Shown one piece after another: positions 48,196 to 59,233 of a stretch of 64,000 bases of DNA. The position numbers and the translations under genes were made by a program. Origin of the DNA: Dipteronia dyeriana (taxonomy: Eukaryota; Streptophyta; Magnoliopsida; Sapindales; Sapindaceae); assembly GCA_032871835.1 (NCBI GenBank), contig CM065300.1, positions 64,429,192 to 64,493,191 of the forward strand. Direction: 5' to 3'. Each line of letters begins with the position of its first letter. Position 1 is the stretch's first letter. Under the pieces are notes generated by a model. The model saw nothing but the letters and a program-made list of their open reading frames with translations, made no database searches and was not told where the DNA came from.

Positions 48196-48208
48196 CAAAG
48201 GGGGAGAT
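48196..48208 (+). promoter_or_regulatory. Polypurine tract of element E
   Basis: caaagggggagat just before the 3' LTR; the same core as in element B on the other strand. Confidence 0.85.
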
Positions 48209-50029
48209 TGTTAGGTTTTAGTTTGTGTTGGCATGAATTCCATATCAAAATGATGTTTATTTGTAATGACTTAGTTGTTTAGGTTCATGATGATTCAAGC
48301 TTCAAGGAAGAAGAAACAACAAGTCAAAGCAAGTTCTAAGTCTTCAAAGAGAAAGGATGCAATTTGTTTCTACAAAGGTATACTAAGACCTTATCTTTCT
48401 CTTACAAGGCTTAAGCACACACACACATATCATACATTTGTGTCCCTGCATAGTTGTGCACCTTTATAGGCACACACATACAATTCATTCATATGTGTCT
48501 CTGCATCGTTGTGCACCATGTATAACACATTCACACACTTTAAGATGAATGCTCATGCATTGGTTTGGAAATAACATGTTTTGGAATATGCATGATTGGA
48601 AACTATCACTACGTAGTTTGCATTCTAGTGTGAATTGTGTTTGTATGTGTATATGTTTGTATAACATGGATATTGAACTTGGATTTAGTCTTAAATCATT
48701 CTTGATTGAGTTCCGGTCATTTCGGTTACTCATACTATTGATTTCAAGTTTAAAGTCAAAAGATACTACACTTTCAACTCATGTTTCATATATTGTCTTC
48801 GTCTTCATATATCGAGTCAAATTATTATATTCTGGGTTAAGTATCTTATGTTCCCATGTCCGTGTGAGAGTTATGGTTCGTAATCCATAAACAAATTCGA
48901 ATTCTGAGTTTGGAGGCCGGAGAACGGTCGAAGAACGCGAGGGAAACGCAAGGGGAATGCACCATGGCCAAAAAGGCATGGAGGTATGCATGCCCGAGAT
49001 GGCGCGTGGCCATCTCGGCCGCACAACCTTGCTGCCCTGAGATACCCATGCACCATCTCAGGGGAGCACTTCCAAAGGAGGGTAAAATGGTATTTTCATC
49101 TTTCTTCTGTCCCACTCCTTTATAATCTCTCTCCCTCCCACATTTCATTCTAAGAAGAAATTAAAATCAAGTGTGCAGAATTTTCTCTCTAAATTTCTCA
49201 CCTTCCAAAAACTATAACTTCTTCATTTGAACTCCAATTTGAGTGATTCAAAGTTGAGAGTGTTCGTCTATTCATTATCCACCTTTTCTCTGAAGGTTTA
49301 AGTTAATTTTGCCGCTATGTTTGGTGTCTAATCATACAAAAATGGGACTGCACCTAGATCAACTAAGGTATTGATTTTCTCTCTAAGTTTTCTTTTTAAA
49401 CTTGGTCAATTGCCTTGGGTTTTCTTCTTCTACATATATTTGTATATTGTGAGTGTTTTTATTTGTGTTTTGAACACTTTCAAAGCTAGATTAAATTTCA
49501 ATTGAAATCATTCATGTTGAGTTAGGTTTTGATTTTGCCTATGTTATCACATGTTTGGGATTGTATTCTGCTAGCTTTGATTCTAGGACTATTTTGTGAT
49601 CTTTGATTGTTTGATTTTGTGAAAAATATTTCATCACATGTATTACGCTCTCTTGGCCGAAATTCTCACATAATACATGTGCTTATGTTCTTTTGATTAG
49701 GAATATGCTCTAGAACTTATGCTTAGATCTATTTGACATTGTCATATGATTTTAGCATGTTTTAGGTTTTTGTGATTTAAACTTGATCTTGTGATTTGTT
49801 GATCATATCTTGTCAGTCAAGTTTAGATATATGCATGAATCTAGTTTGTGATTAATGTTGATCATATCTTACATAATCTAGATTGACTACTCATGCATGA
49901 TGAACTAGACTATATGTGATTTGTGCATTCATGCTCATGTCTAGTATTTTCCTTAGGATGTTTTGATCATAGCATTCTATGTTACGTGCTTGTTTACATT
50001 TTGCATTCAAGATCACCTAGATGCCTTAT

Positions 50030-50330
50030 GAGAAGGAAGTCTTGACAATAGGTGTGAGAACTATAGTGTTAAGCAAGAAGTCTTGGCAAGAGGTGTGAAG
50101 CCTCGGATTATCGAGCAAAAAAGTCTTGGCTAGAGGTATGAAGCCTTGGATAGTCAAGCAAGAAGTCTTGCCTAGAGTTGGGAGAACTCGGATAGGTGAG
50201 CAAGGAAGTCTTGACTAGAGTCGAGAAGACTCGGATAGTTGAGCAAGAAGTCTTGCCTTAGGTTGTAAAGATCTGGATAAGGTGAGCAAGGAAGTCTTGA
50301 CAAGAGGTGTGAAGCCTCGGATTGTTGAAC
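50030..50330. repeat. Minisatellite of about 45-bp units in LTR E
   Basis: Units share gagcaagaagtcttg followed by a variable middle and ctcggat. About seven imperfect units here; about five remain in the truncated left LTR (42190-42415). Confidence 0.85.
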
Positions 50331-50736
50331 ATAGGGCGACAACTTCTTGAGTAGGATAGGAAGGTAGTTTCTAGGTGAAAAGGTCACTTGAGAGATTGTA
50401 CTTGTCTTATCTACTAGTGGATTTTGTTTGCCGGTGGCTGCTAGCCCGTGGATGTTTCCTCTTCGGAGGTTTACCACGTTATATCTTGTGTCAACTTTTC
50501 TCTATCCCTATCTCTTTAATATTTGTATTGTGGATAGAATTCTTTATGTATGTTGACTTCCTCTTTATAATATAGATTGTGTATGTGTTACAATTTTTTG
50601 TTTGTATCACACTTTACTTGTGTTTATATATTGATTAATTGTCTTTAATTAATATATATATTGTGATACAAGCAATCTAAAGGGACAAACTTTTGTTTGT
50701 TTCTAAGGGAGTCGAAAAAGGTGCCTAACCTATTCA

Positions 50737-50756
50737 CCCCCCCCCCCCCCCCCCCC
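50737..50756. repeat. C homopolymer in the right LTR of E
   Basis: Twenty C in a row; the left LTR has 13 (42804-42816). Exact lengths of such tracts are also prone to sequencing error. Confidence 0.8.
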
Positions 50757-50801
50757 TCCCTCTAGGTTAGCCTTAAGCATTTAACTGTGATTGTATTTTC
50801 A

Positions 50802-50925
50802 CTCAGTAAATGTAGGAAGGCTCTAAGCTGTTCCCGAATGGATCGGGACACCGGTGGCTCGCTAGGACATTGAGTGACCCAGTACAAATGGAAAGGAGCC
50901 ACCGGGATGGTACTCTTTGAGAGTA
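50802..50925. repeat. Single G tandem-repeat unit fragment
   Basis: Matches the arrays at 51762 and 60236: ggctctaagctgttcccgaa, then ggctcgctaggacattgag and ggagccaccggga. Directly joined to the coiled-coil gene remnant that follows. Element E ended its insertion inside this unit. Confidence 0.75.
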
Positions 50926-51761
50926 GGCTGATGCTGCTATGGCCGAGCTTAAGCAGACTAAGAAAGAGATGACCAAGGCAGCAAGAGGAGTGATCGTCAT
51001 TAACAAATCCCTAGCAAGAGTTGAGGTAGTTACGGCTAAGGCACAGATTGACAAGGAGCGAATGCAACATGCATATGATACAGAAAAACTCAAGTCCATG
51101 TGATATGCCTCGTAAGAAACACTCTAAAAGAGGAGAAAAAATCTGGAGGATATGGTCTAAACTCTGTGTAGCAATGTGGCTGCCTTGAAAGCTAAAGTGG
51201 ACGATTCCTTTGCTAAAAGAAGCTACTAAGCATCTGGCCAGGAAACTTAAGCTCTTCATCCCCCCTTTAACCTGAGTGTCATTAGAGGATGGAACCGGAA
51301 GGGGATCATGAAGAAAGCTACAAAGTTAGTTGGGTCAGCTCCGACTGACACCGGTCCTTCTCGAGCCCCTAGGTACATAAATGATGAGGAGGACTTAGTG
51401 CCCATCTCTATTTTCATACTAAGCCATACTGGGATAAAAATACCTCGAAATCCTCTACTGTTGAAGTAGTTCAGGATGAGGGAGAAGTTTCAAACCTGCA
51501 CACCTCTCTTTCTGAACATGTCAGTGAGGTAAAGATCCAGACTAACCTTACCAAGGAAGAGGAGGTCTAGACTGGTGTTTTAGTTGTGGAAGAGGTCCAG
51601 ACCGATCCAGTTGAGGAGTTGGTGGCCCAAGATGGTTCATGTTGATCTAACCAAGGTTGCGAAAGCTGGCTCTGAAGTAGCAACACTAGGAGATGATGAC
51701 CCTTCCTCCAACAAAGTTACCAGACCAAGAAAGAAGAAGTTGCTACTGTCAAAGAGACTAA
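50926..51761 (+). pseudogene. G2 gene remnant: coiled-coil and acidic C-terminus
   Basis: The first open stretch reads MAELKQTKKEMTKAARG, then INKSLARVEVVTAKAQ and KERMQHAYDTEKLKSM, a clear heptad-like coiled coil of about 55 residues. Downstream frames, broken by many stops, give an acidic tail with repeated words like EVQTD. G1 at 29490-30230 has the same order, so both are probably 3' parts of the same carried gene family. Plus strand, which is antisense to the gypsy PBS at 53245. Confidence 0.5.
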
Positions 51762-52605
51762 CCAGGGTGGTGGATCAGGACCATGGTGGCTCGCTAGGTC
51801 AATGAATAACCCGATACAAGTCGAGATAAGCCACTGGCTTGATACTTGTCCAGAGTCATGCTTAGGATCCTAGAAGTCCCCATCAACTAAAAAGAGGCTT
51901 TAGACATACCTAGAAAGAATCTGGGCCGCAGTGGCTTACTAGAGGGATGACAGAATCGGTATAAGAAGTGAGGAGCCACTGGGCCTTACTGCGGTACTGC
52001 TACTCCAGAGGCTTGCTTAGGCATATAGAGGGCCATACCAAATGTGGGAAGCCTCTGGGCTCTCCCAAAATGGATCAGAACATTGTAGCTCACTAGGGTG
52101 TTGAATGACTCGGTATAAATGGAAAGGAGCCACTGGTCTGGTACTTATCCAGAGGCATGCTTGGGATTCTAAAAGTCCTCAGCAATAGAAATAAGGCTCC
52201 GGACCATACTGGAATGAACCGAAAGATTAGTGGCTCACTTGGACATTGACTGGCTCAGTAGAAAAAGTGAGGAGCCTTTAAGTCTTGCAGCGGGGCTATT
52301 ACTCCAAAGGCTTGCTTAGGCATGTAGGATGCCTCAGCAAATGTAGGAAGCCTCTGAGCTCTCCCCAAACGGATAGGTACATCGGTGGCTCACTAGGGCG
52401 TTGAATGGCCCGGTATAAATAAAGAGGAGCCACAGGTGTGGTACTGGTCCAGAGGCATGCTTGGGATCCTAGAAATCCCTAGTAACTAAAATTATGCTTT
52501 AGACCATATTGGAACGAATCGGGAGCTCAATGGCTCACTTGGGCATTGATCGGCCTAGTATAAAAAGTGAAGAGCCATTAGGTCTCTACCGGTCGTGCTA
52601 CTCGT
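51762..52605. repeat. Tandem array G2: about 295-bp units (three)
   Basis: The landmark ggctcrctagg appears at about 51787, 52090 and 52385 (spacings 303 and 295). Between landmarks lies a related half-unit starting ggcttactag or ggctcacttggg, so each unit is a diverged dimer. Same family as 60236-63479. Confidence 0.88.
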
Positions 52606-53244
52606 ACAAGTTGGCTTCTCGAATTCGTGAGTTGACCTGCTACCGCTACCTATGAGCTTTTGATAATCTGATCCAGTAACATGAGGTGATCCGTACAAAT
52701 AGGTACAAATCCAGTGGATATGCTAGATAAGAGATATACTACTAAAAGAGTGAGTATGCTGTAAAGATGTAGGAGAGGTGCAGCTCTACTGTACAGGAGC
52801 TATTAACATATCGAAGCTGTCCAAATGTGAGGCATAGCAGATTTTTCGTAAAGGGGATATACCGGTACGGAACAAATCCACTATAAAGAAATAGGAGATG
52901 TGTAGCTCTATTGTATATGAGCTCTAGACGTACTGGAGCAGATCTACTGTAGAGGAGCTAGACAAGAGTGAAGCTGCTGTAGAGGAGCTCTACCAAAAGA
53001 TTAGTAGATCTTCTACATAGAAGTAGTATAGTAGACGGGATCCACCAGGAATGCCACGTACCATATTTGTTCAACAACAAACAAAACTCGTCAAATGACA
53101 AAATGAGCACAACATGTGGTGTGTAGGCGATATAGACAAGGATGGAGAAAATACGTCATAAATAATGTATAATGAATCTATCACCTCAATAGTTGAAATT
53201 TGAGGTTCATTTAGAGATGAGGAAGCCAAGTTGGTCAGGTGATC
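52606..53244. other. G2 leader region; no gene
   Basis: Homologous to 63480-63932: both hold aatccagtggat, then gaggtgca followed by gctctactgta or actctactgta, then ccacgtaccatatttg, then tgacaaaatgagcac. Contains repeats of gagct and tctactgta. No ORF. Confidence 0.7.
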
Positions 53245-53262
53245 TTCCCATAGACAGTGCCA
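53245..53262 (-). promoter_or_regulatory. Gypsy-type primer-binding site (reverse)
   Basis: The minus strand reads tggcactgtctatgggaa, close to the TGGCGCCGTCTGTGGGAA-type site of plant Tat-lineage Ty3/gypsy elements. It lies five bases from the LTR edge that begins TGTTAACC at 53268, as a PBS should. Confidence 0.6.
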
Positions 53263-53267
53263 AAAAG

Positions 53268-53731
53268 TGTTAACCGAAAATTCCTACAGGGTAAAAAATC
53301 TCGATTAACAAACTCAGCCCGCTACCCTGTAGGTGGCGGGAGTTAGGTACCTCATACCTTGATGATCTTGTATAAATAAGGAGGATGGTGCGGTAAGTAG
53401 GAGACAATTCATCCCGTCCGTCAGGCTTCGTGCATATTGAGGCGATATAGGGGGCTTGAGGTTCACTTACGGGTGCAAATGGGTTGGTCTTGGTTTTGGT
53501 TCTGGTTCTGGTTCTGCTCCTCGATCCTAGTACTCTGTCCTGGTCCTCGGTCTTAGTACCTGGTCCTGGTACCCGGTCTTGGTATCCGGTCTCCTCTCTA
53601 AGTGTCCTCGATCCAAATAGCAGGCAAGGATATAGGATTGGTGCTCCAGGATGATGTAGATGTGGTCGTGAAAGATTGGACCACCCAGTAGCAATTCTTC
53701 ACCTTTAGGTACTTTCGGTCTGGGTCAGAAC
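53268..53731 (-). repeat. Partial gypsy-like LTR of G2
   Basis: It starts TGTTAACCGAAAATTCC on the plus strand and is cut at 53731 by the LTR of element F. Contains an inverted pair (ctacagggta and taccctgtag, 53295-53333), a TATAAATA on the plus strand at about 53372 and a minisatellite of ggtcctggtacc words at 53486-53590. The right copy of the same edge starts at 63956. Confidence 0.6.
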
Positions 53732-55851
53732 TGTTGGGATTTATGCCCTAAGCTTGTAATTTGTAAATGGATTTATGAAGTAAATAAAAAGAAAGGTTCA
53801 ATTCATTCATGTTATGTTATTTATTTTATAAACTTGTGCACATATTAACATCCTGGATTGCCGGATGTAATCTCGAACTATGTATATGAGTGTCATATAC
53901 GGATGGATACAGTAAGAGACGTGCAATCTAAAGAGTCCATAGATAGCAAATAAAGCTGGGTACTTTATTTATGGTTAATCTATAGTTGCGGTCCATTCCG
54001 TAATATACAGTGATTCTATCCTGAATCATTCATATGATATATGGGAATGAAGGCACCTTGTATGATGTGATCATATAGGACTTGGCCATGATCTATATAA
54101 ATATCACACCAAGATCCGTTTACCAATGGGATTCATATATATCAATTAATGATAGCTATATGTGGGTGATCTTAATCCTGAGTGTCTTATCGATTCCTTC
54201 AAGTTAGATCGTGGTCTTTGATATACCATGGGTGAGGTCAGATGCATTTCCTGATCAATATACTCCGTATGTTGGGATTGTGGTTTGGCTTGTGACTGGG
54301 AAGGTTTGTACACAATAATGGAATCCACTCATTCTTGTGAGAAGTATGTGGTAGTTCCCTTAAGGGTTGATTCGGGGCTTGGACAATATAAGAGCTCTCC
54401 TAATTCCGTGAGGAAATAGGATTTATTGTCCATTAGAGAATCAATGGTACTTAAAGGATATATGTAATTAGAGGGGTATAACGGATATTATGACCCAGCT
54501 CTAATTATAAACTACCGTGGAGGATCACACCATATGTAATAGCTATATCGATGGACACCGAGTTGTATCGGTCTGTGTAAAAACGTCTGCAGTTGAGAGA
54601 GTGCAGCTTCGGGTTTTTAGTGGAATAACACCAAAGTTAATAATTAAGGAATATTAATTAAAGAGTTTAATTAATGATTCCGAGGATTATTGGAGCTTAA
54701 AATATTATGGGTCCATTAGGTACCCTTGCTAGCCCGATCAATTTAGGTAACAAGGATCACTGTTAGTTAATTGGATTATCCAATTAATTGTGTTACAAAA
54801 GTGACACGTATTTATTTGGGAATTAATGGAATAATGAAATTATTTAAATAATGGATAATGGTGATTAAATAACTTAAATAATTAGATTATTTAATTATGT
54901 TATTAACCACTAAATAGAGGGTGTATGTTGATATTTTTTTTGAATAAAATAAGATAATGTGATTATTTTATTTTATTAAATTAAATATTTTATTTTTAAA
55001 TTTCAATAGTTTGAATTCAAAATTAAAATCAAATAAAAGATATGGGATATTTTTTATTTGAAAGTTTTTAAAAATCAAATTTGATTTGATCTGATTTTTT
55101 AAAAAAAAAGTTATATATATATATATATACATGTGTGTGTGTGTCATATATATTGAGAATGTGATCAGATTTTTAATTTTTTTTAAAACCGAATTAAAAA
55201 GATTTGATTTGATTCGAAAAGTCTTTGGTTTTTAAAAATAAAGATATGTTATTGATATATGTGTTTTAAAAGCAACACAACTCTGATGCAATCATTTGAG
55301 TGTGTGTTGATAAAGTGAAAATTACATATATCAACGATAAGCAGAGGCTTTTGTGCTTATTATGTGCATGAGATCATAATACATACATCAATTTATATGT
55401 TTTGCATGAGATGAAATTTAATGTGTGCGTGAGATCAATACACCAAAAAGAGATAAAAGTGTGCAAGTGTTGTATACTTATATCAAAAGAAAGAGTTTAT
55501 TCTTCTTCTCTCTTTTATATCTTCCATTCTAGTTCCTGAGTTCGTGACTCCCCCACACGTAGTTACCAGTACCGGGATATAACGAAGAAGAACAGTGGTA
55601 CAGACCTGGAGCATATCGAAAAAGTAAATAAGCCTTCGAACGTTGGTATGGTTCTTTAATCTTTCTTTTTATTATTGATTACAATTTCCTGTATTTACAT
55701 ATATATTTTATTAGTGTAATAATTAGTATATGTATTTGTTCCGAAAATAAATACGATCCCAAGTTCACTGGACTCAGATACAGATTACGATATGTATAAG
55801 AAAAAATTAAAACCTATTTCCGCTGCGTGACCGGTGAATGGGGTGCTAACA
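53732..55851 (+). repeat. Left LTR of element F
   Basis: It begins TGTTGGGATTTATGCCCTAA and ends ggtgctaaca, about 2120 bp. Aligns with the LTR of D over most of its length and has its own AT/GT microsatellite at 55110-55144. Confidence 0.9.
55110..55144. repeat. (AT)n(GT)n microsatellite in LTR F
   Basis: AT units followed by acatg and GT units. Confidence 0.9.
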
Positions 55852-55853
55852 AT

Positions 55854-55866
55854 TGGTATCAGAGCC
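55854..55866 (+). promoter_or_regulatory. Primer-binding site of element F
   Basis: tggtatcagagcc, two bases after the LTR. Confidence 0.92.
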
Positions 55867-57390
55867 AATTTTATTTTCGGAACATGAAATTGTTTTCGAT
55901 GCTCCTGTATGTATGATTGTGTAGGCACGATTTAAATTGACTGTATGATGTTTTTGTATGTATATTAAATTTTTTAATTTACAAAAACGTGATTAATCGT
56001 AAATTATATGGTACTGTGGATTTAGGATTTATGGGTTTATTATTTTTTATTTTTTATTTTTTTTCTGTATTGTAAAAAAAATGTAACCTATAATGAAGAC
56101 CAGGAAAAATCGTGAAAAATGATTCATGAGATGAATCTGAGTGACCTGAAGAGACTGAGAGACTTTGAAATTACAAGAAGACCAAGGAATGTCTTAGGGG
56201 TATTTTTGTAATTTTAGATTCTAATTTTTTTTAGGTTAAATAATCCACAGTACTCGGTCAATTCATGTATGCTTTATATTATGTGATGATAAAAGTATTG
56301 TCATGCATACGTATGTCATTTAGATTAGTTATGCCTACACAAATATATTTGATATGTCATACATGAATCATAGCTTGATATTTTATGTATTTTTTTTAAT
56401 GTTATTAAAATTGGTAAATACAAAAATTGGCTATGAAAATGAGATTAGTTTTTTAATGGTTAAAAAACTTGGTAATTCTCATTAATAATAATCTAGTTAT
56501 TAAGGAGTTTAATAAGTTAGATTAATGGGATCATTTTTGTAATTAGGATTAATATGATTAATTTCCTAATAAAAAATGAACCGAATAATGTGTTAGAGTT
56601 TTAATAGTTAAAACTTGGTATACACGAACATAATAATCTGACCTTGGTAAATAGTTTACAAATGCTTAGACTATTCACTAATATATTAGATTTTTAATTG
56701 CAAAAATCAATAATAATATTAGTTAATTAGAATTTGATTCTAATTAGTTAATGCGCTAGATACATTGATTAAAGTTAGTCATTTTATCTTGTAGAGTCTA
56801 TATGCATTAACGGATAATAGAAAACCCTAATTTTGAAAAAGTGAGTGGGAGAGGGATATATGACATATATATCCCGCGGTCTCTATCATTAGTTCAACAC
56901 CGTGAGATCCAAGTGGGGCCTCGTGACGGCTTTGTTTTTGCCCTCCCTAAGAAGGGTTTCCACAAAGGTCAATACCAAGGTTGACTTCCTAACGGATAGG
57001 ATTTTTTAGGGTATTTCGGGATTGACCGACCTTAATGCGGCAATTCTCAAGTTAAGCTCGTGAAATCTGAAATGGTGGGTTACACTCACGAAGGTTTTGA
57101 TTAAGTTTGTTAATTAAAAACCTGACTGAATAAACGATGGTTGAATGATATGGAATAAGAGTTATTCGAGACTATCATTTGATTGAGAATGTCTCGGTCC
57201 AACATGCAAAGACTTGACCGACCCTAAGGCGGCACTTCTTTGTGGTATGTTGGATTGTCGTGGTATAGTAACTAGTTTTAGGGTAGTTCTAGTTCGTTAA
57301 ATATGTTCATGCATCATGTTTAAATTTATACCAAAACACTCACACTTGTTTTAAATAAATGACTGAATGAATGTTTTATTTATTTCAGCA
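55867..57390 (+). other. Element F leader; no gene
   Basis: AT-rich, no ORF. A motif with ttgaccgacc and gcggca occurs twice, at about 57023 and 57213. It ends tttatttatttcag, a good splice-acceptor look-alike, two bases before the gag ATG. Confidence 0.75.
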
Positions 57391-58150
57391 ATGTCTTCTG
57401 CATTACTTCAAATTCTCGCAAACGAAAAATTAACTGGTGATAACTACACTAAGTGGAAACTTAATATTATTGCAATTTTGGTCACCAAAGACCTCAAGTT
57501 TGTGCTTACGGAGGAATGTCCTCCAGCGCCTACTGCCAATGCCACACGAACTATTCGTGAGGCATACCAGCGATGGGTCTCATATGATGAGAAGGCCCGA
57601 ACATATATGTTAGCTTCAATGACAGACATGCTTGTCACAAAGCACGAAGCAATGACTTCAGCATTCGAAATCATGGAGTCATTGCAAGCTATGTTCGGGT
57701 AGCCTTCCGAGCAAAAGCAACACGAAGTTGTTCGTTCCGCTATGCTCGCTTGCATAAAGGAATGTACATCAGTTCGGGAATATGTCCTGAGCATGATGTC
57801 ATACTTTAACACGACAAAAGTCAGTGGTGGAGCCATTGACAAACCCAGTCAAGTGAGTATCATACTGACGACTCTTCCGAAGAGTTTCGATCAGTTTAAG
57901 AATAACTGGGAGATGAACAAGTTAAGGTTCAATCTCACACGGTTACTCAATAAGCTCACTACCTTTGAGTCCTTAACAAAGGACTGCAATGGCAAGACCG
58001 GTGAGGCAAATGTTGCCAAACCATCTTTCTCTAATAACAATAAAAGGAAGAGGTCTGCATGGAAGGTGAAGGGTAAGCCCAAACTCAAGAATGCCCAAAA
58101 CAAGAAGAAGTCCAAGAAAGGTAAATATTATTTAATTGTTCTTGAGTCAT
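57391..58150 (+). pseudogene. gag: Element F gag
   Basis: It starts MSSALLQILANEKLTGDNY; an upstream in-frame ATG at 57367 is less likely because it lies before the acceptor-like site. Conserved gag core: WKLNIIAILVTKDLKFVL, EKARTYMLASM, IMESLQAMFG, then a single TAG at 57700-57702, and the frame continues (VVRSAMLACIKECTSVREYV, LPKSFDQFKNNWEMNKLRF). The C-terminus is a lysine-rich segment (RKRSAWKVKGKPKLKNAQ) that runs straight into the protease region with no CCHC knuckle. Confidence 0.87.
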
Positions 58151-59196
58151 GTTTAGTTGAAGATGATTCTTCACCCTGGATAGTCGATTTGGGGGCTACT
58201 AACCATGTTTGTTCTTCTTTACAATGGACTGATTCTTGGACACAGCTAAAGGAGGGAGCCTTCTCAATGCGTGTGGGGTTAGGGGATGTCGTGTCAGCAC
58301 GAGCAGCGGGCGTAATTAGATTATGTTTATGTAATAATTATATATTGTTGGACAATGTATTTTATATTCCTGGATTTAAACGGAATTTGATTTCCGTTTC
58401 TAAGTTGTTAGAATAAAAATATTCTGTTTCTTTTAATAATAAGTCTGTTATTATTAGAAATAATAGTCTGAATATTTGTTCAGGGATTAATGAAAACAAT
58501 TTGTATGTATTAACACTACACTGCTCAACACCGAAATGTTTAAGGTCAAAAAACCAAAAACTAAACGACGTAAGATTTCTCCAGATAATGACACGTATCT
58601 CTGGCATCTAAGGCTTGGTCATATCAACCTTGACCGGATAGACAGACTAGTAAAAAGCTGACCTTTAAGTAAGTAAAAGGTTGGCACCTTACCTGTCTGT
58701 GAATCTTGTCTTGAAGGTAAGATGATTAAAAGACCTTTCACTGGAAAAGGGATTAGAGCTAAAGAACCACTAGAGCTTATACATACAAACGTCTGCAGAC
58801 CGATGAATGTTAAAGCTAGGGGTGGTTCTTTATAGATGACAACTCAAGATACGGATATGTCTACCTGTTGTAACGAAAGTCTGAAACATTTGAAAAGTTT
58901 AAAGAATTTTGAGTTAAAGTTGAGAATCAATTAGGTAGGACTATCAAGTCACTACAATCAGATCGTGGAAGTGAGTACCAAGAGTTTGAAGAATTCATGG
59001 TCGAGCATGGGATAGTTTCCCAATTCATAGCTCCCGGTACACCTCAGTAAAATGGTGTAGCGGGGAGGAGAAATAGAACCCTGATGGAAATTGTGATATC
59101 TATGATTAGTTTCTCATCATTACCAAATTCCTTTTGGGGATATGCGTTACAAACAGTGGCATACATTTTGAATGTAGTGCCATCCAAATATGTTCT
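58151..59196 (+). pseudogene. pol: Element F protease and partial integrase
   Basis: Protease reads WIVDLGATNHVCSSLQ, with the active-site Ser of DSG changed to Leu. NLISVSKLLE ends at a TAA at 58414-58416. Pre-integrase is LWHLRLGHINLDRIDRLV with CESCLEGK intact. The integrase core is broken by many stops and a small deletion around the first catalytic region; [14 protein letters not shown] shows the catalytic Glu replaced by Gly. Homology ends after VVPSKYV at about 59196. Confidence 0.83.
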
Positions 59197-59233
59197 TTAG
59201 TTCCTGAAAGGCTAGGTATAAGAAATGAAGAGG
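59197..59233. other. Filler DNA at a deletion junction
   Basis: About 37 bases with no match to D, F or the C-family LTR, placed exactly between the truncated integrase of F and the truncated LTR fragment. Confidence 0.5.

Larger units (their letters stand above)
42190..50801 (+). mobile_element. Element E: SIRE-type Ty1/copia, pol deleted, third ORF retained
   Basis: Truncated 5' LTR (42190-42863), PBS, gag, a noncoding stretch, a third ORF, PPT and a full 3' LTR (48209-50801). No protease, integrase, RT or RNase H sequence is seen between gag and the third ORF. The gag matches the A and B family in layout (UBN2-type core, knuckle, DEELVSNFIAL, coiled coil, second knuckle). It could move only with help from other elements, and the truncated 5' LTR probably prevents even that. 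Confidence 0.85.
48209..50801 (+). repeat. 3' LTR of element E
   Basis: It begins TGTTAGGTTTTAGTTTGTG and ends gattgtattttca, 2593 bp. It contains a GC-rich block at about 48910-49090, the agtcttg minisatellite at 50030-50330 and a C homopolymer at 50737-50756. The flank after it is ctcag, inside a G tandem-repeat unit. ORFs within it have no recognisable content. Confidence 0.88.
53732..59196 (+). mobile_element. Element F: Ty1/copia retrotransposon, truncated in integrase
   Basis: Left LTR 53732-55851, PBS, 1.5-kb leader, gag, protease, pre-integrase and most of the integrase core; similarity to D stops at about 59196. RT, RNase H and the right LTR are gone. A close relative of D, but its gag N-terminus and leader are preserved, so it shows what D has lost. 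Confidence 0.88.

Noticed and set aside
48779..49148. Overlapping ORFs of 60 to 100 codons in the E LTR
   Set aside because: They lie in a GC-rich LTR segment, open on both strands, with no domain and no second copy to test conservation.
53370..53385. TATAAATA on the plus strand as the promoter of a plus-strand LTR
   Set aside because: The adjacent PBS-like sequence and its spacing from the LTR edge place the element on the minus strand. No PPT is seen at 53268. It is kept only as a possible promoter of unknown use.
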